NCBI GenBank assembly: GCA_026122225.1
Contig: JANEZZ010002201.1
Location: 1,634,778 to 1,698,777, forward strand
Direction: 5' to 3'
Length of the DNA stretch: 64,000 nucleotides
Origin: Heloderma charlesbogerti
Lineage: Eukaryota > Chordata > Lepidosauria > Squamata > Helodermatidae
A model generated the notes under the pieces. That model saw only the letters and a program-made list of their open reading frames with translations, was not told the DNA's origin and did not search any database. A program made the position numbers and the translations under genes. Shown here piece by piece: positions 23,097 through 34,595 of the stretch (the stretch's first letter is position 1; each line of letters starts with the position of its first letter).

Positions 23097-24540
23097 TTAT
23101 AGAATCATAGAGTTTGAAGGAGCCATTCAGGCCATTAAATTCAACCCCCTGCTCAGTAAGGATGTCCACTGCTGAGGAATCCAGTGCTTTGGGAGCTTGA
23201 CAGACTCCAGGAGAGCACCTGACTTAGCTCGCATTTGTGGAGCTTTTCCTAAAATCTGGGAACTTTTTCTATTTTTAAAAATTATGTAAATAGAAATGTG
23301 CACAAATTGCAGGGTGTCATTTGCATGACTTACTCAAGTTCTGGCTGCAATTTGCTCAAACTAAGCACATTACAGCCAAAATTTGTGTAAATGGCTGGGT
23401 GACCAGCCAGATGGGCGATTAATAAATTTAATAATAATAAATAAATAATAAATAAATCACAGACATTGCATCCCACAATTTGCGCACATTGTGTCCAGCA
23501 ATTTGTGCACATTTCTATTTATGTAATGCTTAAAAAAAATGGAAAAATCCATTAACTGGCCTGATTTGATGCAGATTGAGTCAGGCCAGCTCATGGGGAA
23601 ATGAGTTGAGGTCCAGAGGGCTGAGCTGATGAAAGCTCTGTGAGCTCCCCCCCCCCCCGGGTGGATTCATCCAACATCTCTACTGCTCAGTGTAGGAATC
23701 CAGTTTAAAGCATCCTTGACAGATGGCTGCCTAGTCTTTGCTTGAATATCTCCAGTGACAACTCCCTAGGCAGTTGGTTCCATCATGGTCTGACTGGCTG
23801 CTCTGACCATTAGGAAATTTTTCCTGATGTGTTCAACTGAAATCTGCTTTCCTGTAACATAAGCCTATTATTCATGTCCTATATTCTTGGATAACAGGGA
23901 ACCTCCCTCTTCTGTGTGACAACCCTTTAGATACTTGAAAATTGCAATCATATCCCCCACCCCCAGGCTTCTCTTCTCAAGGCTAAACATACCCAGTTCC
24001 CACAATCTTTTCACATAGGACTTAGTTTCTAGTCCCTGATCATCTTTGTTGCCCTTCTCTGATCTTATTTCAGTTTATCTGAATCCTTCTGAAAGTGTGG
24101 TGTCTAGAACTGGATACGGTATTCGAGGTGAGGTCTGACTGGTGCAGAATACAGTGGAATTCTCACTTCCCTTGATTTTGAAACTATACTTCTATTGATG
24201 AAACCTAAAATTGCATGTGCATTTTTTTGCAGCCACATCACACTGCTGACTCATATTCAACTTGTGATCAACTACAACTCCAAGGCCCCCTTTACACTTT
24301 CTTTTACCAAGCCAGGTATCCCACAGCTTATACCTGTGCATTTTATTTCTTTTTCCTAAAAGAAGAACTTTGCATTTGTTGCTGTTATGTTTCATTGTTA
24401 TTTTCTCCCCAGTCTTCTAACCTATAAAGATCACCTTGAATTTTGTTTCTGTCTTCTGTCTTTTATCCCACCCAACTTTCTGTCATCTGAAAATTTGATC
24501 AGCATTCTCTGCACCTCTTGAACTCCTCTTCCTGTTGGGT
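23097..24540 (-). mobile_element. old CR1 fragment, interrupted twice
   Basis: The 3' end (atagaatcatagagtttgaa, ttcaaccccctgctcag) is at 23097-23156. The element resumes at 23691 after a hAT insertion and runs to about 24540, where BovB is inserted. A short frame at 24395-24192 keeps the CR1 RT C-terminal block (CKVLLLGKRNKMHRY, GVVVDHKLNMSQQCDVAAKK). It is more diverged than the other CR1 copies. A block at about 27815-27850 (ttattaaaatcagctttcct), beyond BovB, matches CR1 endonuclease-linker sequence and may be its continuation. Confidence 0.8.
23157..23682. mobile_element. hAT-like element with 8 bp TSD inside CR1
   Basis: Ends TAAGGATGT and CATCTCTA (compare TAGGGATGT and CATCCCTA). CTGCTCAG flanks both sides exactly (23149-23156 and 23683-23690) and restores the CR1 sequence when removed. 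The 526 bp body has internal inverted parts (ctatttttaaaaattatgta/tatttatgtaatgcttaaaa; agaaatgtgcacaaattg/caatttgtgcacatttct). A family separate from the GC-rich hairpin-array elements. Confidence 0.85.
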
Positions 24541-24550
24541 TTTCCTGCCA

Positions 24551-27500
24551 AGCTGTTGTTCAGTCGTTAAGTCATGTCCAACTCGTTGTGACCCCATGGA
24601 CCATAGCACGCCAGGCCTTCCTGTCCTCCTCTCTCTCCCGGAGGATGCTCAAGTTCATATTCATTGCATCAGTGATGCTATCTAGCCATCTCATCCTCTG
24701 CTGTCCCCTTCTCCTTTTGTCTTCAATCTTTCCCAGCATCAGGGTCTTTTCCAGGGAGTTTTCTCTTCGCATGAGGTGGCCAAAATATTTGAGCTTCAGC
24801 TTCAGTATCTGTCTTTCCAATGAGCACTCAGGGTTGATTTCCTTTAGGATTGACTGATTTGATCTCCTTGCAGTCCAGGGGACTTGTAAGAGTCTTCTCC
24901 AGCACCACAGTTCGAAAGCATCAATTCTTCGGTGCTCAGCCTTCCTTGTAGTCCAGCTCTCACAGCCATACGTTGCTACTGGGAAAACCATAGCTTTGAT
25001 TATATGGACCTTTGTCGGCAAGGTGATGCCTCTGCTTCTTACTACGCTGCCTAGGTGTGCCACAGCTTTCCTCCCAAGGAGCAAGCGTCTTTTAATTTCA
25101 TGGCTACAGTCACCGTCTGCGGTGATCTTGGAGCCCAAGAAAATAAAATCTGTCACTGCTTCCATTTCTTCCCCTTCTGATATGCCAGGAAGTGATGGGG
25201 CCAGATGCCATGATCTTCATTTTTTTAATGTTGAGTTTCAAACCAGCTTTTGCACTCTCCTCTTTCACCCTCAACAAGAGGCTCTTTAGATCCTCTTTCG
25301 CTTTCTGCCATTAGGGTGGTATCGTCTGCGTATCTGAGGTTGTTGATAATTCTCCCAGCAATCTTAATTCCGACCTGTGATTCATCCAACCCGGCATTTC
25401 TCATGATGTACTCTGCATATAAGTTAAATAAGCAAGGTGACAATATACAGTTTTGTCATACTCCTTTCCCAATTTTGAACCAATCGGTTGTTCCATGTCC
25501 GGTTCTTACTGTTGCTTCTTGACCCTTGTACAGGTTTCTCAGGAGACAGGTAAGGTGGTCTGGTACTCCCATCTCTTTAAGAATTTGCCAGAGTTTGTTG
25601 TTATCCACACAATCAAAGGCTTTAGCGTAGTCAATGAAGCAGAAATAGACGTTTTTTCTGGAATTCTCTTGCTTTCTCCATGATGCAGCGAAAGTTGGCG
25701 ATTTGATCTCTAGTTCCTCTGCCTCTTTGAAACCCAGCTTGTACTTCCAGTAGTTCTCAGTTCACATACGCTGCTGAAGCCTAGCTTGTAGGATTTTGAG
25801 CATAACCTTGCTGGCATGTGAAATGAGTGCAATTGTACGGTAGTTTGAACACTCTTTGGCGTTGCCCTTCTTTGGAATTGGAATGTAAACTGACCTTTTC
25901 CAGTCTTGTGGCCACTGTTGAGTGTTCCAAATTTGTTGGCATATTAAGTGCAGCACTTTAACAGCATCATCTTTTAGGATTTTAAATAGCTCAGCTGGAA
26001 TACTGTCATCTCCGCTAGCTTTGTTGTTAGTAATGCTTCCTAAGGCCCACTTGACTTCACTCTCGAGGATGTCCGGCTCAAGTTCAGTGACCGCACTATC
26101 AGGGCTATCAGGGACATTCAGATCTTTCCTATATAGTTCTTCTGTGTATTCTTTCCACCTCTTCTTAATCTCATCTGCTTCCGATAGGTCCCTGCCTTCT
26201 TTGTCCTTTATCATGCCCGTCTTTGCACAAAATGTTCCCTTGAGATCTCCGATTTTCTTGAAGAGATCTCTAGTCTTTCCCATTCTATTGTTTTCCTCGA
26301 TTTCTTTGCATTGTTCATTTAAGAAGGCCTTCTTGTCTCTCCTTGCTATTCTCTGGAACTCTGCATTCAGTTGGGTATATCTTCCCCTTTCTCCCTTGCT
26401 TTTCGCTTCCCTTCTTTCCTCAGCTACTTGTAAAGCCTCATCAGACAGCCACTTGGCTTTCTTGCATTTCTTTTTCTTTGGGATGGATTTAGTTGCTGCC
26501 TCCTGAACAATGTTACGGACCTCCGTCCATAGTTCCTCAGGCACTCTGTCTATCAGGTCTAATCCCTGAAATCTATTCCTCACCTCCACTGTATATTCAT
26601 AAGGGATATGATTTAGGTCATACCTGAATGGTTTAGTGGTTTTCCCTACGTTCTTCAATTTAAGCCGAAATTTTGCAAGAAGCAGCTCATGATCTGAGCC
26701 ACAGTCAGCTCCAGGTCTTGTTTTTACTGACTGTATAGAGCTTCTCCATCTTTGGCTGCAAAGGACATAATCAATCTGATTTCGATATTGACCATCTGGT
26801 GATGTCCATGTGTAGAGTCGCCTCTTGTGCTGTTGGAAAAGAGTGTTTGCTATGATCAGCGTGTTCTCTTGGCAAAACTCTATTAGCCTTTGTCCTGCTT
26901 CATTTTGTACACCAAGGCCATGCCTGCCTGTTATCCCGGTGATTTCTTGACTTCCTACTTTAGCATTCCAATCCCCTTTGATGAAGAGGACATCTTTTTT
27001 TGGTGTTAGTTCTAGAAGGTGTTGTAGGTCTTCATAGAACCGATCAACCTCAGCTTCTTCGGCCTCAGTGGTTGGGGCATAGACTTGAATTACTGTGATG
27101 TTGAATGGTTTGCCTTGGATTCGTACTGAGATCATTCTATCGTTTTTGAGATTGTACCCCAGTATTGCTTTTCCCACCCTTTTGTTGACTATGAGTGCTA
27201 CTCCATTTCTTCTAAGGGATTCTTGCCCACAGTAGTAGATATGATGGTCACCTGAATTAAATTCGCCCATGCATGTCCATTTTAGTTCGCTGATTCCCAA
27301 GATGTCGATGTTCAGTCTTGCCATCTCATGTTTGACCACCTCCAGCTTACCTTGATTCATTGATCTTACATTCCAGGTTCCTAAACAATATTGTTCTTTA
27401 CAGCATCGGATTTTCTTTTCACCACCAGACACATCCACAGCTGAGTGTCCTTTCGGCTTTGGCCCAGCCGCTTCATTCTTTCTGGCGCTACTTGGAAATT

Positions 27501-27773
27501 CCCTCTGCTCTTCCCCAGTAGTATATTGGACACCTTCCAACCTGAGGGGCTCATCTTCCGGCATCATATCTTTTAGCCTTGTGATACGTTCCATGGGGTT
27601 TTCTTGGCAAGAATACTGGAGTGGGTTGCCATTTCCTTCTCCAGTGGACCACATTTTGTCAGAACTCTCTGCCATGACCTGTCCGTCTTGGGTGGCCCTG
27701 CACAGCATAGCTTATGGCTTCACTGAGTTACGCAAGCTCCTTCGCCACAACAAGGCAGTGATCCATGAAGGGG
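24551..27773 (-). mobile_element. BovB (RTE) LINE, full length, 10 bp TSD
   Basis: Minus-strand 3223 bp BovB. Exact TSD TTTCCTGCCA at 24541-24550 and 27774-27783. The 3' end begins with (gtt)n-cagtcgttaagtcatg on the top strand; the 5' end is ccacaacaaggcagtgatcc. It is inserted in the old CR1 that precedes it. Confidence 0.93.
24572..27708 (-). pseudogene. BovB endonuclease-reverse transcriptase, frameshifted
   Basis: An open 648-codon segment (27708-25762) includes the APE endonuclease (GTWNVRSMNQGKLEVV near residue 110, a GDWNAKVG block, GSDHELLLAKF) and the start of the RT. Relative to the intact BovB at 47.8-51.0 kb it has a small insertion in the LQQ-YANRE region near 25765 that shifts the frame. 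A later segment (25443-25225) has the palm YADDTTLMAES but then shifts again, and the C-terminal 197 codons (25165-24572) with YGCESWTTRKAE and MRWLDSITDAMNMN are open. One endonuclease-site residue also differs from the intact copy (IKGDWN in place of IIGDWN). Confidence 0.92.
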
Positions 27774-27803
27774 TTTCCTGCCATAGAAATAGAATGCTAC
27801 TAA

Positions 27804-28280
27804 TCAGTGCACTGTGTTTATTAAAATCAGCTTTCCTGAAGTCCAAGGGAGTTTATGAAGACATTTTGATGCTGCTTCATGGTCAGCAAATTCACATGCT
27901 GTCTTGGCTGCTTCAAAAGTGTTGTTGAAAACAGTATCATTTTGCATTTCCCGCAAGTGCCTCCCAACACAATCAGTAAGTTTCAATGCTGTCTCAATCT
28001 CCAGATTCTTCTGCTGCAGCACTGATGTTACAAGTTTAAGATATCCCAGTACTTTTAGCATAATTTCAGTAAGAAAGGGAAAAGACTGACAACAGATCTG
28101 ACTGAGCTCAGTCTTTAGATGAGAAAAATGTTCACAAGGGGAAGATGCACTGATTAATTTGAATGTGGAAAGAATGAATTCTTTGTCTGAATGTATAACT
28201 ATAACTGAATCCAAGTGTTCGGTACATTGAACCAACAGGTATTGTAAGAAACAGAAACAGTATTTGTTGCATCCTTTCAT
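27804..28280 (-). pseudogene. possible hAT-type transposase fragment
   Basis: A 158-codon frame without close kin in the window. The segment FLTEIMLKVLGYLKLVTSVL, then QQKNLEIETALKLTDCVGRH, then LREMQNDTVFNNTFEAAKTA resembles the helical region just before the C-terminal dimerisation part of hAT transposases of the ZMYM1/THAP0 type, where a run like LQ-x-K-N/D-L/M-x-I-x-x-A is followed by a helix and an F-x-x-A/E pattern. No catalytic D, D, E residues or zinc finger can be assigned. It may be a remnant of the autonomous relative of one of the hAT families here, or an exapted exon. Its first codons overlap sequence resembling CR1, so the start is arbitrary. Confidence 0.4.
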
Positions 28281-29689
28281 TTAGCATAAGGAATCTGTGT
28301 AGTGGAAAACTCTAAGCCACAGAGATTTATTAGGTTGTCACTGCTAACTGCAGAATTAGCAATCCTATTTCCCAATGGGACTGAGAAAGAAATAAGGGGA
28401 TGGTGGTGACAGGAGAACCTTCTAAGGATGGAAGATGAATACGTTTCTGGGGAAATTTCTTGCTTCGCTAGATCAAGCACAAATCATCTCTAAGACATAG
28501 CAACTTCGTTTTACATTTGTTCTTGTCTCTGACTCAGTAGCTAGTGATGCTGTGACAGACAGATCTTGCATTTACCATTGGTCATCCTGAAGCTTGCAGA
28601 TTATCTATGAGCTCCCTCCTTTACAGCATCAAATGCTCATGACAGTAACCATCGGCCAAGTTGTCATTTCAGAGCATCTCCCGGCAGTTGTTTTTCACAC
28701 AATAAACAGAGTTGTAGTTCAATCATTCTAAAACCTGCTGGTTTAAGACCAGAGTTAAGGCTAACTGATCTTAGCTCAAGTTCTACAAAGCCAGGATATT
28801 GGAAGCTAAGGCTGATACCTTAACAGATGTGCCCTGTGATCAGAGGCCCAAATATCTCCAAAGTGGTGCACTTTGGTTTGAGATGCAGGCTTTGTCCAAA
28901 GTGGATGCATACCCCTAAATCTAAAGCATGCTTGCTAAATTATAAGCTATTAATTTCAGTGGGATATACTTCCAAATAAACATTTTTAGAATCATGTTGT
29001 AAACTACAATGCCTACTGTGGGCAGATGCAACGCATTACTTACATATTGCTCTTGCATCCCTATGAATGGAATGTTTCTTTAGGCAAAAAAGCTGACTTT
29101 GCTACAGTTGGGTCCTCAAGCAATTTAGGTTTACACTTCATTATTAACAAATCAATTCTCATTGGCTTTTCACTCAAAGCAACAAGAAAAACACATTCTC
29201 ACTACTCAGACGGGCAGAAATCATGCCATCCCTGAAAGATCTCCACCAAGTCTGGTAAAGGAACACAAGGGGAGGAAAATAAAGATGAAGAAATTAAAGT
29301 GACAAGAGTAGGGTGTCCATAAACAGGGGAACAGAATAGGGACTGACAACAAAACACTGCAGTATGGAATGCTTCTATTCTGGGATTCATCCAGTTAGCC
29401 ATGCCCTTTTTCCAGTATATTCCATTCCACAACAAGCACCCTGGCTTTCCAGTACCTCCCCAAATAGGCAGTGTTATGGGGCTACTGAGCATGATCAGTC
29501 TTTATTGGACTATTCTGCAGTTCTCCCCTTATGTTTTTTTCCCCTACAGGTTTTTTGTACTTAGGCAGACCTTGGGGTTTCCCTGAGCACGTTGATACCT
29601 CGTTCTTCTTTGTGGGCATTGCCATTTGGGCTCAGAAGGAGAACTGGCACATGGAGAATGAGTTCACTATTTGTATATAGGACTAGGAC
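28281..29689. other. no recognised feature
   Basis: About 1.4 kb with no coding motif and no repeat I can name. Confidence 0.5.
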
Positions 29690-30115
29690 CATATCACTGA
29701 GAAACAGCTATGTAGCCACACAAGCAAATAAGGAAGCCTTGAGAAACTGGATGAAGAGGGCTGTTCTACCCCGATGGAGCCTTCCTTTCTAGGTTCCACA
29801 TTTATTAGTTCCAGGGTTAGTTCCAAACAGTCCTCTATTTGAAATGCTATCCAGTCCAAGTCCAGTTTAAAAATAAAGACCCAATAAGAATGAGGAGAAG
29901 AGGCTTTGAAGTTGCCCATCAACAGTACTTGGGCAACAGACTGAGCAGGCAGGCAGGCCACCTGGTGACAGCGGCATTGCTTTCTATTTACATTATAGTC
30001 CTAATTCTGCATCAATACATACAAATCAGGATGTGCAAATGTTATGCAAATTTGTGTCATCTTTTGTGCTCTTTTTTAGTGATGTATTTGTGTGTGTGTG
30101 TGTGTGTGTGGTGAT
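29690..30115 (+). repeat. dispersed repeat, copy 3, with (TG)n
   Basis: Shares gttgcccatcaacagtactt, gcagg-ccacctgg and the cagg/atgtgcaaatgttatgcaaa block with 13388-13780. It ends in (tg)n at about 30090-30110. Confidence 0.6.
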
Positions 30116-30307
30116 TTGCAAGTGACCACCCAAGGTCTTTAAAGTTGGGATGCACAGCAAGATTAGGCCGCTGTGCTGCTCTTTCCAGGACATAGGGGAA
30201 AAAAATGTAGACTTATTTTTTTCAAAGAGATGATTCTCTTCAGATTTCTCATCTCTTGAGATGAGAAAGGCATTCTGTATATATTCAGAAAACCTTTGTT
30301 TGTCACC

Positions 30308-30388
30308 CCTGCCATAGATAATACTGAGCTAGATGGATCAGTGGTCTGACTTGGTAAAAGGTAGCTAGTAGTTCCCTATGTTCCTATT
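30308..30388 (+). mobile_element. SINE body fragment
   Basis: The sequence actgagctagatggatcagt, ggtctgacttggtaaaagg, ccctatgttcct is the 3' body of the tRNA-derived SINE at 18995-19181; the pol III head is absent. Confidence 0.75.
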
Positions 30389-30457
30389 ATAGTAGATTCC
30401 CCCCCCCCACAACACCACCAGGATAGATTAACAGATGTTTATATAGCATGCTTAGAT

Positions 30458-30594
30458 CAGGGCTAGGTAACCTGTGGACCTTCAGATGTTGATGAACTAC
30501 CACTCCCATCATCCATCTCCATAGTTGAGGGTGGCTGGGGCTGATAGGGATTGGAGTCCAGCACATCTGGCAGGCCACAGGTTCCCCAGTTGTG
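30458..30594. mobile_element. palindromic hAT MITE
   Basis: Arms cagggctaggtaacctgtgg, accttcagatgttgatgaac and gtccagcacatctggcaggc, cacaggttccccagttgtg. Flanks GCTTAGAT and CCTTAGAT (30450-30457, 30595-30602) agree at 7 of 8 positions. Confidence 0.82.
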
Positions 30595-30602
30595 CCTTAG
30601 AT

Positions 30603-31329
30603 GGCTCAACAGATATTAATGCAGAAAGGATGACGGCATAGTTACCAGGCACATCTGTAATTAAATCTAAGACCTCAACCTATGTAAGATGTGTTTACTT
30701 CAGCATAAAATGCCCATTTCAGTAAATGAAAACCAATACATCTTGGAACCCACCATGCCAAATGCAGTTCACTAGTCATGTGTCATGCCATGCCATGTGT
30801 TTGACATCCCATCCTGGGCAGGCAACAAATTGAGGAATTATTATATTAAGGCCCTGGAAGGCACCACAGCTGGCTAGTAGCCTGCATTCAGCTTGATGGA
30901 TGACCACGAGTTGTGCAGACCTGCATGGATGTAGCCAATTTTTACTTTATTTCACTAGTCAGGGAAACAAACAAAATGTTTGTCTCTTCCTGATGGCACT
31001 TCACTCACTTGACGATAAGTCTATTCAGATTTAGAATGCAATAAATTAAAGTATTTTTATAGCCCTTTAACTATCCAATTTTTCTTTCCTTATACATATG
31101 TAAATCACTTGCCACAGACATTTGCAAGTTAATGAATTTATTCCATGCACATTTCAGACTTTCTATTCCTATTTGAATGTGGAGGCTCTTCTTTGGTGTT
31201 CTCATAAAACATCTAATTTCTGCCTCTTCTGGCATAAAGAACAGTGAATTGTCTTTTAAATGCATTTTGTATGTCTTTTCATTCTTGTTTTTAAACTTAA
31301 GAATAATTAACTACATTGTTGAGAAACCA
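30603..31329. other. no recognised feature
   Basis: About 730 bp, AT-rich, no gene or named repeat seen. Confidence 0.5.
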
Positions 31330-31639
31330 TAGCAGGCCAGTGCTACAGGCATCATGCATTATTATCATAGCCCCTTTGGCAAGTGCCCTCACCCCGTGCC
31401 CGGCTTGCTTGGCCACGGAAGGGGGGGCTGTTGCTTGTGGCAGGGGAAGGACGGGACAAGGGCGAAGGCCATTGACCTTCGCCCCTGGTGTCACCAAGGG
31501 GCGGGTCAAGCTGGCCGCTATTTAGGACGCGCTGCCCCGCCTCCTCCTCATTCCAGCTATTCCAGCTGGAATTTTTGCACCCTTTTCAAGTGGCAGCGCA
31601 TCGGCGTCCTCCATCCGTCCTCGATCTCTAGTAGCAGTG

Positions 31640-31840
31640 CGACGGCGGCGGCAACCCCAGGGACGAGGCGGCTGCTCGGCAGCGGCGGCACAGCAGCAGC
31701 GGCTCGGTGGCACCCCCAGGACGAGGCGGCGGCATGGCGGCACCCCCTGGACGAGGCGGCTGCTTGGCGGCTGCTCGGCGGCGCAGCTGCAGCTCGGCGG
31801 CTCGGCGGTGGTGGCGGCATTCCCGGGACGAGGCAGACAT
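31640..31840 (+). repeat. GGCGGC-rich degenerate repeat in leader
   Basis: Degenerate units around gacgaggcggctgctcggc and cccccaggacgaggcggcgg give a CpG- and CAG-rich tract. It opens several overlapping frames on both strands that I do not regard as genes. Confidence 0.7.
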
Positions 31841-32081
31841 TGAGCTGTGTGGTTTGCTCCCCTTCCCCCACACTAGCAAGAGGCTTTTCGCCCTTCCTTC
31901 CCCCCCTTTTCTTTGGTGGTCCCTGCTCGGGTTTCCGTGGCGTTTCTGCCCCCCCCAGCTGATTTCAGGAGGAGAAAGTCTCCTGTTTCCCCCCTTTCGC
32001 GCTCCATAACACCTTCACGGTTTGTGTGCGTGTGTGTGTGTGGGTGGGGGGGTCTCCGTTTAGCTTCCCGGCGCTTCCAGG

Positions 32082-32398
32082 TAGGGATGGACAAAAGTCC
32101 CTTACCTGGTCCCGCAGCTTGCTTCACGGTGGGGGGGGAGGCGCTCTGTTCCTCCGCCCGAAATTCTGGGCGGGGGGGGAGGCACTCCATCCCTCCCCGC
32201 CAAAATTCTGGCCGGGGGGGAGGCTGAACTGCCGCCGAACCGCCGCCGGGACCCGCTGCCACCAGGGACATTCGACCAAGGTAAGTCCCATCCCGGGGTG
32301 GGGGGGGGGGCGGACCGTTTCTCCACCAATTTCGGGGGGCCAAATGCGTTGGCATTCGGCCTCCCGGACATTCGTGGAGAAATTCTCCGACATCCCTA
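32082..32398. mobile_element. hairpin-array family, minimal copy without hairpins (B...A), TSD
   Basis: Starts TAGGGATGGACAAAAGTCCC (end B) and ends GAGAAATTCTCCGACATCCCTA-type (end A inverted). Perfect 8 bp TSD CTTCCAGG at 32074-32081 and 32399-32406. At 317 bp it keeps both terminal regions and the outward aaggtaagtccc motif near 32278 but none of the 36 bp GATAGGCTACGTAA palindromes. Confidence 0.9.
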
Positions 32399-32902
32399 CT
32401 TCCAGGTAGCTGTTATTAAGGGCAGGGAAGGGAAAGTGTTCTGGTGCCTGGGCTTACCTCCTCCTTTTCACCTCCGCAGGCCGTTTTTCCGCCGCTCCCT
32501 ACAGCGGGCTATCGACGGCTTCTTTCCTTTTGTCCCAGGAATACAGGGATTTTCCCGGGCTTTTTTAGCACTCTGCTGCCCCCTAGTGGCCTGTTGTGCC
32601 TTGAACCCCCTTTGCTTCATAAGAAGGAGAGGGGAAGGGAGGAGTAAATAAAACAAACAAACAAACAAATAATAAAAACGTTTAAAAATAAATAAATACA
32701 TATTTATTTTTTTTAAAAAGGGGGGAGCAGTTGTTTGAGGGGAGCTATTGTAAGGCACAAGGCTTCTCCTGGAAAGTATAGGGTGTGATTTAATATAAAT
32801 AATAATAACAATAATTAAAGACAAAGGAAGGGAAGTAGGGTAAGCGCATTTCATTCAGGGTTCCATCCTAAAGTCGGTTGGCAGATTTCCCAACACATAG
32901 CG

Positions 32903-33091
32903 ATGCCACCCAAGAAGGGTTTGGGAGGTAAAAAAAGCAAGGGCAAAGTCGCTTGCCCCCCAGCTAAAACCTCCTGCCCCCCAGCTAAGCGCCACTTCCA
33001 TAGGGCCGACTCTTCCTCTTCCGACGATGAGGATCAAGACTTGGCCCTCATTCTGGCCAGACTGGACTGGAGGCTGCTGAGCGGGACTTAG
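32903..33091 (+). pseudogene. N-terminal gag-like frame of the DIRS-like element
   Basis: A 62-codon frame with a lysine- and proline-rich start (PPKKGLGGKKSKGK) and an acidic-serine patch (SSSSDDEDQDLAL). It ends at a stop near 33091, and further gag-like sequence continues in other frames to 33720 (for example SERLEAIEASKE). Position and composition suit the N-terminus of a retroelement gag protein; homology is not proven. Confidence 0.4.
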
Positions 33092-33719
33092 GGATCCCTG
33101 CATTTACCACCCCTGCCAGGTGGGCTCCCCAGACTTCAAGGGTTACTAGAGGGCAAGCTCGCAAGGATCTACTAATATCTATTTCAGAGAGGCTGGAAGC
33201 AATCGAGGCTTCCAAGGAAGTCGTCACCGTCGCTGGGCAAACAGCATCTGCACCGGCTCCAGCACTCGCATGCTCACGTTCAGAGCTGCCCCCTCCAGTG
33301 CAAGGGTCGCCGGCACCCGTCTCACTGGCTCCTGCAGTTTTGGACCACAGCCAGATCCCTGACATGGCAAACAACCTTTGGTTCAGGTGAGGTTACGGTA
33401 CCTGGGGGGTCTGTGCCACCGACTGGCCATAACGAGTTCCCACCATACGGGTGGTTCCCCTTTTCAGCGGGGATGAGTTGGCCTTTTCACACCCCAGTAG
33501 GGGGCATCCCAGGGTTCCATCATCCAGGTATATCGCCCCACTGCTTCGGCCCAGGTTACACACTCCTGGCGCTAAGCCATGCCACACCGGGTGGGGCTGC
33601 CATTTCGACGGGCATCCCTGCATCTGCCCAACCCCATGGGCCCCCGTCCCTGCTCCGAACATCGCAGGTGGGGTTGACGGGGGGGAGCACTCACGGCCCA
33701 TCCGGCTACTAAGCCTCCT

Positions 33720-34595
33720 TTGGCCGGTGACAGAATGGCTCCTCAGCACGCCCCATCCACCATGGCTGCCTGCGCAGCCGTGTGGCAAGGCCCCGTATGC
33801 AAGAGCTCCGAGGAGCTTGGGGCAGGCAGCAATGACCCCTATGCCCAGGTAGAGGTAAGGGCAATTCTGACCGGGGGAACATCCACTCCCCTGGGATATC
33901 ACTTATTGCCGGCAACAAAAGAGAAAATACTCCGGGGAGAATTCGTTGACATCTTCTCCCTGTTATTCCGTGAATCTGAAACAAAGGAAGGGGAGATATC
34001 TGGTGTTAGGAATCAGGAGAGGGTCAGGCGTAAGAAGGTGTCATGCACTTGGGCAAATTGGCTGCCCGGCTTCTTAATATATATGGGTGTCATTCAGCAA
34101 AAGCACCTGGGGCATGGTTGGGTCCTCACTAAGTATTTGGATAATATATATAGGGCCTACACCGAATACGAGGGTGGAGCCTGGCTGGCCTATGACGAAT
34201 CCTTCCATATGCGGGCGGCATTTGACCCCACATTGCGCTGGGACGCCAAAGATCAGGATCTTTGGCTGCAGTTTATGACCCCTGCCAGGCCGGGTTTTGG
34301 CGAGCGATCTGATAGTGGGCATATATTAGCTAAGCTGACGCCCGCCTCAGCCCCTAAGGTTGGGGCGGGACAGCTGGTTCAACACCACGCTCTCTGTTGG
34401 GAGTTTGGTTCCAAGGGCATCTGCTTTAAAAAACCATGCAGATTTCACCATGCGTGCTCCATTTGCGGGGGACAACACGCCTTCATTGGCTGCCCAAAGG
34501 CCAAAGGTCAGCGGGGCCCAAATCAGGAATGGCAGGGTGGTAGGAAGCCCGGGGGCAGCACACAACCTCCACCAAAAGGGGCCCAGTCCAATTAA
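33720..34595 (+). pseudogene. gag-like protein with CCCH and CCHC zinc-binding motifs
   Basis: A 291-codon frame. Residues about 40-110 hold a helix-rich segment (YHLLPATKEKILRGEFVDIF), and 125-200 contain W/Y-rich blocks (YLDNIYRAYTEYEGGAWLAY; DAKDQDLWLQFM). Near residues 228-265 lie CWEFGSKGICFKKPCRFHH and CSICGGQHAFIGC, a CCCH-like cluster directly followed by a C-x2-C-x3-H-x4-C knuckle, as in gag-like ORFs of DIRS/Ngaro elements. The tail is basic and proline-rich. It would bind the element RNA in a particle. The N-terminus is probably cut by a frameshift, since gag-like sequence also lies upstream. The RT frame begins near its 3' end, in another frame. Confidence 0.6.

Noticed and set aside
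24588..26506. Plus-strand frames opposite BovB (for example 25922-26506, 194 codons; same at 49188-49772)
   Set aside because: They are antisense shadows of the BovB frame, present in both copies.
31522..32409. Overlapping 70-200 codon frames in the GC-rich leader of the DIRS-like element
   Set aside because: Low-complexity GGC/CAG sequence and a hAT insertion explain them; no conserved motif.
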